A DNA stretch of 5,488 nt, taken from Proteobacteria bacterium ST_bin11 (GTDB lineage: Bacteria; Pseudomonadota; Gammaproteobacteria; Methylococcales; Methylomonadaceae). A program made the translations under genes and the position numbers. Numbering within the stretch: the first letter of the stretch is position 1; every line of letters starts with the position of its first letter. Location of the stretch: the NCBI GenBank assembly GCA_002083615.1, contig MSXO01000076.1, forward strand, positions 1 through 5,488. Direction: 5' to 3'. The notes under the pieces were generated by a model that made no database searches, was not told where the DNA came from, and worked only from the letters and a program-made list of their open reading frames with translations. Of this stretch, positions 1 through 5,256 are shown piece by piece.

Positions 1-817
1 GAAGATTGTCCTTGATGATGGCGAATACATGTTCCGGATCGGATTCGCTGGCCATCTGCATGTAGAAATTGCCGGCTTTGAGTTGGAACAAACTCGGCAG
101 CAGCTCGGCGTAATCGACATCGGCGCTGTGGGTGGAATCATGGTCGCCGCCGGGACAGGTATGCACGCCGATGCGTTGGCGTTGTTCCGGGGTAAAGTGC
201 GCTAATACCCGGTTGTTCAGGTCGATAAAGCTTTGCAGCAATTGCTTGGACGGATCGAGTTTGACCGACAAGCGCCCTTCGGTGAAATCGATTTGCACAT
301 GATGTGCGCCTTGTTCGAAACAGCCGCGAATATCCGCCACCGTTTCCTTGACCAAGTCATCGATGAAAGCGTCCCGCGAGTAGCCGTCTATGCCTTGTTG
401 CGGATAAAGCAGGCTCAAGGCGGACGCCGAAATCACCGCCTGCTTGAGTGGGCGCGTGGTGTAGCGTTTGGCGGCCTGCACAAATGCGCCGGCATAGACG
501 CCGTAGCGAAACGGTCCTGCGGTTAATCTGGGTAGTTGCCGGGTGTGGCCGTCGGCAAAAGGAATCACGATGCCGTCCTCGGCGATGTTGCGCAAACCTT
601 GTAAGGGGTAGGTGGCGAAGCTCGACTTGGTCTGTTCGCCGTCGGAGATCACCGGTGAACCCGTGTCCGCAAAACGTTGCAATGTGTCGCGCACGGCTTC
701 GTCGTAGCAGGCATCGAGCCGTTGTTGCGATAGGCTGCCCGCGCGAAAATCCCGGAGTGCTTCGAGCAATTGCGGCGGACGGGGAATACTGCCTATCGAT
801 TCGGTGGGTATGGACAT
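1..817 (-). CDS. MetE-like (cobalamin-independent methionine synthase II family) protein, 3'-truncated by window edge
   Basis: Reading the minus strand from the ATG at 817 gives 272 uninterrupted codons, and the frame is still open at base 1, so the C-terminus is missing. The protein begins MSIPTESIGSIPRP, which fits the start of single-domain MetE-like proteins that lack the N-terminal half of classical MetE. Visible family motifs are ISDGEQTK (57-64), RLTAGPFRYG (97-106), QIDFTEGRL (175-183), HTCPGGD (219-225) and STHSADVDYAELLP (228-241). In the MetE superfamily an H-x-C motif supplies zinc ligands that activate the homocysteine thiol; here H219 and C221 are the likely equivalents. The expected activity is methyl transfer to homocysteine or a similar thiol in the cytoplasm, but donor and acceptor are inferred. 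An AGGAA Shine-Dalgarno (824-828) sits 6 nt before the ATG. The gene follows nrtS by 64 nt with no clear promoter between them. Confidence 0.85.
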   Translation of the reverse strand, partial: MSIPTESIGSIPRPPQLLEALRDFRAGSLSQQRLDACYDEAVRDTLQRFADTGSPVISDGEQTKSSFATYPLQGLRNIAEDGIVIPFADGHTRQLPRLTAGPFRYGVYAGAFVQAAKRYTTRPLKQAVISASALSLLYPQQGIDGYSRDAFIDDLVKETVADIRGCFEQGAHHVQIDFTEGRLSVKLDPSKQLLQSFIDLNNRVLAHFTPEQRQRIGVHTCPGGDHDSTHSADVDYAELLPSLFQLKAGNFYMQMASESDPEHVFAIIKDNL

Positions 818-881
818 GGTGCGTTCCTGTATGGCGTTAAGGGAAGTGGTTGCGGGGCTAAGGTCAAGGAAATGGCTGGCT

Positions 882-1181
882 TTACGGGTCTATCCGATGA
901 TGGGCAATCGCGGTTAAGGCGCCGTAACAAGACACCAAAAAAGGCACGCTATAGGTTAATAATGCCTTGACCACATCGAGTCTCTGCATCGCCGGGTAAT
1001 CCAAAGACAGCAGACCAATTACTGCTTGCGGTTGATTGATCAAATTCAACAGGGTGCCGACGACTAAGGCAACCTTGCCGGAGCGGCTGTATATGTCGAG
1101 TTGGATGGCGGTGCGATGCAGATCAAGTAATTTTGCAAAGCAATTTCCTGCTGCGTTATTGCGACCAATCCACTTCAACAT
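882..1181 (-). CDS. nrtS: NrtS-family nitrate/nitrite transporter, small membrane protein
   Basis: This 99-residue protein has two hydrophobic segments, about residues 35-55 (GKVALVVGTLLNLINQP) and 73-93 (ALLTYSVPFLVSCYGAL). The pattern K-V-A-L-V-V-G-T-x-L-x-x-I-N-Q followed by L-L-T-Y-x-V-P-F-x-V-S-x-Y matches my knowledge of the NrtS family. NrtS proteins are short inner-membrane proteins, first studied in cyanobacteria, that take up nitrate and nitrite, probably as oligomers. The first 34 residues are an amphipathic extension before the first helix, making this copy somewhat longer than the two-helix core. The ATG at 1181 is preceded by GAGG (1191-1194) with a 9-nt spacer. A strong predicted promoter (1302-1330) lies upstream. 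No nitrate reductase or nitrogen regulator is visible nearby, so the function rests on family resemblance alone. Confidence 0.75.
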   Translation of the reverse strand: MLKWIGRNNAAGNCFAKLLDLHRTAIQLDIYSRSGKVALVVGTLLNLINQPQAVIGLLSLDYPAMQRLDVVKALLTYSVPFLVSCYGALTAIAHHRIDP

Positions 1182-1227
1182 CCAGAATTACCTCTAACAA
1201 AAATGTAGATTTGGCGCGCGCTGTATG

Positions 1228-1255
1228 GCAAAAATCAATGCGCATAAATCCATGC
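1228..1255 (-). repeat. Tandem 14-bp direct repeat in the nrtS leader
   Basis: On the minus strand two adjacent 14-mers read GCATGGATTTATGC (1255-1242) and GCATTGATTTTTGC (1241-1228), identical at 12 of 14 positions. Their junction forms the perfect palindrome ATGCGCAT (1238-1245), and the upstream unit with its flanking C and G can form a 5-bp hairpin, CGCAT/ATGCG. The repeats lie between the predicted promoter and the nrtS start, so they could be an operator or leader structure. Nothing identifies the binding protein. Confidence 0.4.
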
Positions 1256-1301
1256 GATTAAATACTGGCGACAAAAACGCTAAGTAACGCTCTTTGTTCA
1301 A

Positions 1302-1330
1302 AATATATCATTAAGGTTATATTCTGTAAA
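1302..1330 (-). promoter_or_regulatory. Predicted sigma70 promoter with extended -10, driving nrtS
   Basis: On the minus strand TTTACA (1330-1325, 5 of 6 to the -35 consensus) is separated by exactly 17 nt from TATATT (1307-1302, 5 of 6 to the -10 consensus). TG stands one base upstream of the -10 (1310-1309), an extended -10 element. Transcription would start near 1295, giving a leader of roughly 110 nt before nrtS. The local sequence is AT-rich compared with the flanking genes. This is the best promoter-like match I found in the non-coding stretch. Confidence 0.6.
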
Positions 1331-1364
1331 TTCTTGCACGTTTTATGTAATGCGCCGAACCTCC

Positions 1365-1391
1365 AAGCAAGCACTTTTGCATGGCTTGCTT
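1365..1391 (-). repeat. Inverted repeat just downstream of arsS, possible weak terminator
   Basis: AAGCAAGC (1391-1384 on the minus strand) and GCTTGCTT (1372-1365) form a perfect 8-bp stem with an 11-nt loop, 20 nt after the arsS stop codon. An alternative shorter hairpin, GGCTT/AAGCC (1383-1396), would compete with it. No U-tract follows on the minus strand; the next bases are GGAGGTTCGG. It is therefore not a standard intrinsic terminator. It may be a processing or mRNA-stabilising hairpin at the 3' end of the bufferin operon transcript. Confidence 0.35.
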
Positions 1392-1411
1392 AAGCCCGGA
1401 TAAGGCCAAAG

Positions 1412-2374
1412 TCAGAGCAAAGCCCCGCCGCAACTGCTGCCTTGGCCCGCGGTACAGCCGTAACAATGGGCGGCGGTGGCGATCGGTGCGTCTTTGAGTT
1501 GTTCCGGATGCAACTCGCTGATGTGTAGTTTGGGCTTGGTTGCGGCGCCCAACGGCAAATCCAGCATCTGATTGAAATCGCAATCGTAGACATAGCCTTG
1601 CCAGTCGATGCTGAGGGTGTTAAGGCACATCAGGTTTTCGAGGTTGTCGGCACGAAAACTGTTTTTTAGTAAAGTCAGATAAGATTCGAAGCGGCCATGG
1701 CTGATCAAGGTGCTGCCGAAGCGCTGAATCGGCATATTGGCAATGGCATATAGACGGTTGAAGACGATGCCGTAATGTTGCTGCAAGTGCTGTTTGTAAG
1801 CCAGCTCCAGTTGCTGTTGATCGGGCGGCAATACCGCGTCTTGCGGGTTATAGACCAGATTCAACATCAAACCGCTGTCCGGCTGACCATAACCCAGCCG
1901 ATTCAGGCGCTGCAAGGCCGCCAAGCTGTCTTTGAATACACCTTTGCCGCGTTGGTTGTCGACATTTTCTTCCAGATAACACGGCAGGGAGGCGACGATG
2001 TTGACCTGCTGCGCGGCCAAAAACTCCGCGAGATCGGCGTATGCCGGTTCTTCCAGAATGGTCAGATTGCAACGGTCGATCACCTCTATGCCACGATCAC
2101 GCGCGGCTCGCACCAGATACCGAAAATCGGCATGCATTTCCGGCGCGCCGCCGGTTAAATCCAGTGTGTGAATGTTGGCGGCTTCGGCCAGAGCCAGCAC
2201 ATGATCAATGGTCTCCCGACTCATCATCTCGGTACGTTTAGGTCCGGCATTGACATGGCAATGCACGCAACTCAAATTGCACAAATAGCCCAGATTGATT
2301 TGCAAAATCTCCAACGGCTTGCGAAAAACGGACGGAAAGTCACTATTGGTCAATAAGGGTTTAGTGTCGTGCAT
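1412..2374 (-). CDS. arsS: ArsS-family radical SAM / Cys-rich protein
   Basis: The 320-residue protein has the radical SAM cluster motif C32-x3-C36-x2-C39 in LGYLCNLSCVHCHVNAGP. The 4Fe-4S cluster bound there cleaves S-adenosylmethionine. TGGAPE (74-79) corresponds to the SAM-binding GGE-type motif. The C-terminal half matches the domain of the radical SAM/Cys-rich ArsS family, ending with HCYGCTAGQGSSCGG (C304, C307, C315); C250-range CLNTL and YDCDFNQ supply further cysteines. ArsS proteins act in arsenosugar synthesis, joining a 5'-deoxyadenosyl group to methylated arsenic. Some relatives are selenoproteins, but all motif positions here are Cys. The ATG lies 2 nt after the DUF3047 stop, with AAGGA (2381-2385) 6 nt upstream. 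No arsM or other ars gene is in view; the neighbours are bufferin genes, so the substrate may differ from arsenic. Family assignment is firm, substrate is not. Confidence 0.88.
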   Translation of the reverse strand: MHDTKPLLTNSDFPSVFRKPLEILQINLGYLCNLSCVHCHVNAGPKRTEMMSRETIDHVLALAEAANIHTLDLTGGAPEMHADFRYLVRAARDRGIEVIDRCNLTILEEPAYADLAEFLAAQQVNIVASLPCYLEENVDNQRGKGVFKDSLAALQRLNRLGYGQPDSGLMLNLVYNPQDAVLPPDQQQLELAYKQHLQQHYGIVFNRLYAIANMPIQRFGSTLISHGRFESYLTLLKNSFRADNLENLMCLNTLSIDWQGYVYDCDFNQMLDLPLGAATKPKLHISELHPEQLKDAPIATAAHCYGCTAGQGSSCGGALL

Positions 2375-2376
2375 GC

Positions 2377-3027
2377 TTAATCCTTGGAAAACCAGATGTC
2401 GCCATAAACGGCAGACGCCTGACCATTACTATTGTCGGTATCGGTCATGATGGCGACGGCATCTATCACGCTGATGTCCTCACCCAATAGTTGTTTGAAA
2501 TCGGCCCGGACATTGCGTTTTTCGTGTTGCCAAACTTTCAGCGCTGCTTCCGGGCCGCGTAAAGCCAGCATCATCGCATGATCGCCGGCAAAGGCATTGG
2601 GCCAGACGCCGTCCTTTTTGCTGTTGCCGGCCCAGACATAATTGATGGCCTTGGTTTGCCAAAACGCCAGACCGCCCTTGACTACCACATACACCCGTGC
2701 CGCGTAATCGTCGCCGGCCTTGCTTTGTTCATTCAAGCCGGTCAAACGATTGCCGATACGCCACGACCAGTTCAGGAATGGCGTCTGGGTTAGATTGATG
2801 CGTTGCTCCTTGAACATGCCGGAACCAGCGGCATGACTATCGGCCGTCAGTACCGTAACGCCGTCGAGTGCTTGCAACCGATACTGCGTTTCGCCTTTGA
2901 AGCTTTTATGTTCCCAACCCTCCAGGCGATTTTGGCTGAACTCGCCGATAGGCAGTTTAGTATCTGCGACCGCTACCTGATGCAGCGGTAATATTATTAA
3001 TAGAACCCACCAGACAATTTTCATCAT
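2377..3027 (-). CDS. DUF3047 domain-containing exported protein
   Basis: The 216-residue protein starts with a typical Sec signal peptide: a Lys at position 3, a hydrophobic core (IVWWVLLIILPL, 4-15) and an A-V-A cleavage motif at 19-21, so the mature protein likely begins at D22 in the periplasm. The remainder resembles the DUF3047 family, with a beta-rich pattern and motifs FLNWSWRIGN, AGDDYAARVYVVV, INYVWA and, near the end, YGDIWF. The mature part has no cysteine. No enzymatic role is established for the family to my knowledge. Two ATG codons are adjacent (3027 and 3024); the only SD-like sequence, GGGTG (3029-3033), is closer to ideal spacing for 3024, so the true start could be one residue later. 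It lies 8 nt after the DoxX gene and 2 nt before arsS, which implies co-expression with the bufferin operon. Confidence 0.85.
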   Translation of the reverse strand: MMKIVWWVLLIILPLHQVAVADTKLPIGEFSQNRLEGWEHKSFKGETQYRLQALDGVTVLTADSHAAGSGMFKEQRINLTQTPFLNWSWRIGNRLTGLNEQSKAGDDYAARVYVVVKGGLAFWQTKAINYVWAGNSKKDGVWPNAFAGDHAMMLALRGPEAALKVWQHEKRNVRADFKQLLGEDISVIDAVAIMTDTDNSNGQASAVYGDIWFSKD

Positions 3028-3035
3028 TCACCCGT

Positions 3036-3593
3036 TTAGATTGAGGACGCGCGTGGTTTCAACCAGACATCGACAGCCAAGCGGCCGCTACCACTCAATA
3101 GCAAAGAACTGAGCATGAACAAATAAACCAACGGCAGCTTGTAATTACCATAGCCTTGATCGGTGATGGCATAGCCTTTCCATAATTCGGCCAGTGTGTG
3201 CCATTCGGCGGACCAATGTACGGCCGCGATGGCCACCACAGTCAACACCATTAGCGCCGCGCTAAAAAAGCGGGTCATAAATCCCAATATCAACGCCATC
3301 GGGGCGATGATTTCCAAGCCGGTGGCCAAGGTCCAGCTAAAATCCGTGGGCAATAGGCTGAACGGAAATGGGAAGCTCACGTCGGTAAACCAGTTATCGC
3401 CATAGAGTTTTTCCAATCCGGCTTCGCCGAACTCGTAAGCCAACAATAGACGTAGAAAAATTGGTGCCAAGCCCTGTAAATTACTGTCGAAACAGCGAGA
3501 AAGCAGGCTGGGCATAGTGCATAGCCGCTCGATGCAGGAAGGAATCAGACAAGCTGTACAAGGACCTTGGGCGGATTTAGAGAGGTCGTTCAT
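3036..3593 (-). CDS. DoxX-family membrane protein with Cys-rich N-terminus
   Basis: From the ATG at 3593 this is a 185-residue inner-membrane protein with four predicted helices: about 43-60 (APIFLRLLLAYEF), 86-104 (WTLATGLEIIAPMALIL), 109-127 (FFSAALMVLTVVAIAAV) and 153-168 (LPLVYLFMLSSLLLSG). It ends with SGSGRLAVD, and this layout and the GLE and GSGR motifs fit DoxX. DoxX proteins often accompany bufferin (DUF692/DUF2063) cassettes, probably in redox or assembly functions, though their exact job there is unsettled. Before helix 1 lie five cysteines (C12, C15, C20, C25, C34), which the DoxX core does not require. An upstream in-frame ATG at 3614 overlaps the bufC stop as ATGA but lacks a Shine-Dalgarno; the 3593 ATG has GGAG (3602-3605) 8 nt before it, so I prefer 3593. 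The alternative start adds seven residues. Confidence 0.85.
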   Translation of the reverse strand: MNDLSKSAQGPCTACLIPSCIERLCTMPSLLSRCFDSNLQGLAPIFLRLLLAYEFGEAGLEKLYGDNWFTDVSFPFPFSLLPTDFSWTLATGLEIIAPMALILGFMTRFFSAALMVLTVVAIAAVHWSAEWHTLAELWKGYAITDQGYGNYKLPLVYLFMLSSLLLSGSGRLAVDVWLKPRASSI

Positions 3594-3601
3594 GATTGAT
3601 A

Positions 3602-3605
3602 CTCC
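3602..3605 (-). promoter_or_regulatory. Ribosome binding site deciding the DoxX start
   Basis: GGAG on the minus strand lies 8 nt upstream of the ATG at 3593 and inside the seven extra codons of the alternative start at 3614, which has no recognisable Shine-Dalgarno. This favours the shorter protein, separated by 17 nt from bufC. Confidence 0.6.
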
Positions 3606-3610
3606 AAAAG

Positions 3611-4372
3611 TCATGCGGGCAGAACGTCGATGATCGCGCCCTGGCTATGCAGATCGGCCAGAATGCGCTGACCGAAGTGGGTTAATTCTAAAAATTGTGC
3701 GTCCGAGAGGTCGTCGCCTTTCATCTCTTCTAAGGCCTGCTGTCCGGTCAAGCCATTATTTAACAGCAGGATCAGCTTGGCCGTAGCCAGATTCAGGGTT
3801 ACAAACTGCACTTGATCCTCGCTATCGCGAAACCCAAGGACATGGATAGCTGTTTCGGGCGGTTCACTCGGCAAAAAGTTTGGACCGATGTCCTGCACAG
3901 GCCAGTGGTAATGCAGCAATTGAATGACCGGTGCAAACACAGGCACATTGGCCAGTAATTCGGCATCAGACAACTGCTTTCGTGTCACCGGTTCGGACGC
4001 GGCAATCGACAATTGCAACTCGATCCATTCGAAATGCGCCAGTTCGGCCAAAAACGGCCAATCGCCGGGATGCTGACGTTCCTGTTGCAGATACTGCACA
4101 AACTCATCGGGAATCTGCCGATAATAGGGTGTCAGGCAGCGATGTTTGGCGATGAAATCCAGTAGCAACGCCCGCCAGTCATCTTTGGACAATATGCTGT
4201 AGATGACCGGAAAACAGGCCGTTAGGCTCTCGTCGAATTTGTTGTAGAGCAGATCGATATACACGGCCATTCGCTCAGGGACAAAACCCGCAGGTAATCG
4301 AGCTGCTTGCGGTTGGCGCAAGTAATTCAAAAACTGCCGTTGCTGTTGTTGAAATCCCGGTGTCTGGCTCAT
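3611..4372 (-). CDS. bufC: BufC/HvfC-like DUF2063 protein, partner of the MNIO enzyme
   Basis: The 253-residue protein has an N-terminal DUF2063 domain (about residues 9-97), with QRQFLNYLR, ERMAVYIDLLYNKFDESL (33-50), ACFPVIYSIL (52-61) and HRCLTPYYRQIPDEFVQYL (77-95). A second alpha/beta domain follows in the C-terminal half. In characterised MNIO systems such a partner protein recognises the precursor peptide and presents it to the iron enzyme; it is cytoplasmic. The frame is open further upstream to an ATG at 4546, but that extension of 58 residues is encoded wholly inside bufB and looks non-homologous. The ATG at 4372 overlaps the bufB stop as ATGA and has GAGG just upstream, so it is chosen. 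The gene lies directly between bufB and the DoxX gene, the usual bufferin order. Confidence 0.9.
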   Translation of the reverse strand: MSQTPGFQQQQRQFLNYLRQPQAARLPAGFVPERMAVYIDLLYNKFDESLTACFPVIYSILSKDDWRALLLDFIAKHRCLTPYYRQIPDEFVQYLQQERQHPGDWPFLAELAHFEWIELQLSIAASEPVTRKQLSDAELLANVPVFAPVIQLLHYHWPVQDIGPNFLPSEPPETAIHVLGFRDSEDQVQFVTLNLATAKLILLLNNGLTGQQALEEMKGDDLSDAQFLELTHFGQRILADLHSQGAIIDVLPA

Positions 4373-5241
4373 GCCGCCACCTCGCTGATGCCTTGTGCGC
4401 TTCGGCAATGCCGATGATGCTTTTGTAAGGCATGAATTCGTTCCACTTCGACCATTAAGTCGGCCAATGGCGGAATATTGCTGTCGCGTTCTACCAAAGT
4501 CGGAAACACACCAAAACTTCGATAGGCTTCGGCCAGCAACTCCCAAACCGGCTCGATGGTGTTCTGACCATGGGTGTCGATGATCAAGCCCGAAGGTTCC
4601 AGGTCGTGACCGGCAACATGCCCATAAACGATACGCTCGCCGGGTAAGCCGCGTAAAAACGCTACCGGGTCGAAGCCATGATTGATGCTGTTGACGTAGA
4701 TGTTGTTGACATCCAGATGCAGGTAACAGTCGGCCTCGGCCAATACCGCATTGATGAATGTCAGTTCGTCCATTTCCGCCTGTGGCGACTGGACATAGTA
4801 AGAAGCGTTTTCCAAGGCGATGGGTCGTTCCAGAATGTCCTGAGTCTGACGAATACGACTAGCGACATGCTTGACCGCCTGCTCCGTAAAAGGGATCGGG
4901 TATAAGTCATAAAAATGTCCTTCATCGCTGCAAAAACTCAAATGCTCGGTGTACAAGGCAAAATCGTGATGATCGAGAAACTGTTTTAGATCACCTAAAA
5001 ACACGGTATCGAGCGGCGCGGGGCCGCCCAACGACAAGGCCAAACCGTGCGCCACAAAACGGTGACGCTCGGTCAGGCTGCGGAACTGCTTGCCGAGATG
5101 ACCGCCAACGCCCACCCAATTTTCCGGTGATACTTCGAAAAAATCGATGCAGTGGGGCACTTCAACCTGCAAGGCCGACAGCATGCTGCGGCGCAAGCCC
5201 AAACCGGCACCGTTCAAACGGAAAGGATGGGTGATAAACAT
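4369..5241 (-). CDS. bufB: BufB/HvfB-like DUF692 (MNIO) multinuclear non-heme iron oxidative enzyme
   Basis: The 290-residue protein is a complete DUF692 family member, expected to fold as a TIM barrel with two or three iron ions. Family motifs appear in order: GAGLGLR (11-17), FFEVSPENW (34-42), HGLALSLG (65-72), EHLSF (99-103), DLYPIPFT (112-119), ENASYY (144-149), DVNNIYVNSINH (177-188), HVAGH (208-212), IDTHG (221-225) and ERDSN (251-255). These supply the His, Asp, Asn and Glu residues that bind iron in related MNIO enzymes. Relatives MbnB, TglH and HvfB oxidatively remodel cysteine residues in peptides. Here the substrate is presumably the Cys-rich peptide encoded 15 nt upstream, with BufC as partner. 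The ATG has GGAG (5250-5253) 8 nt before it. The C-terminus carries a short His-rich segment, KHHRHC (274-279), of unknown significance. Confidence 0.93.
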   Translation of the reverse strand: MFITHPFRLNGAGLGLRRSMLSALQVEVPHCIDFFEVSPENWVGVGGHLGKQFRSLTERHRFVAHGLALSLGGPAPLDTVFLGDLKQFLDHHDFALYTEHLSFCSDEGHFYDLYPIPFTEQAVKHVASRIRQTQDILERPIALENASYYVQSPQAEMDELTFINAVLAEADCYLHLDVNNIYVNSINHGFDPVAFLRGLPGERIVYGHVAGHDLEPSGLIIDTHGQNTIEPVWELLAEAYRSFGVFPTLVERDSNIPPLADLMVEVERIHALQKHHRHCRSAQGISEVAA

Positions 5242-5249
5242 CGGCGCGG

Positions 5250-5253
5250 CTCC
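5250..5253 (-). promoter_or_regulatory. Ribosome binding site of bufB
   Basis: GGAG on the minus strand lies 8 nt before the bufB ATG in the 15-nt gap after the precursor gene. It is well placed and supports the start at 5241. Confidence 0.55.
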
Positions 5254-5256
5254 GGC

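Noticed and set aside
233..970. Plus-strand open frames of 66-130 codons at the left end.
   Set aside because: They are antisense to the convincing minus-strand MetE-like and nrtS genes, are Arg/Cys-rich in composition and show no family motif.
1365..1391. Intrinsic terminator for the bufferin operon.
   Set aside because: The 8-bp stem is real, but no U-tract follows on the minus strand, so I keep it only as an inverted repeat.
1343..1414. The arsS TGA stop as a selenocysteine codon: reading through adds 22 codons containing two Cys before TAA, and a hairpin lies about 20 nt downstream.
   Set aside because: Some ArsS relatives are selenoproteins, but here the C-terminal motif HCYGCTAGQGSSCGG is already complete with Cys at each position. 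The added tail resembles nothing I know, and the hairpin is too far from the TGA and lacks recognisable bacterial SECIS features.
1317..1593. Two short minus-strand frames covering the arsS 3' end and the non-coding stretch.
   Set aside because: They overlap the conserved Cys-rich end of arsS in other frames and have no plausible start signal or motif.
4373..4546. N-terminal extension of bufC by 58 residues from an upstream in-frame ATG.
   Set aside because: The segment is the bufB C-terminus read in another frame, is basic and low in homology, and the ATGA-overlap start at 4372 has a ribosome binding site and begins right before the DUF2063 domain.
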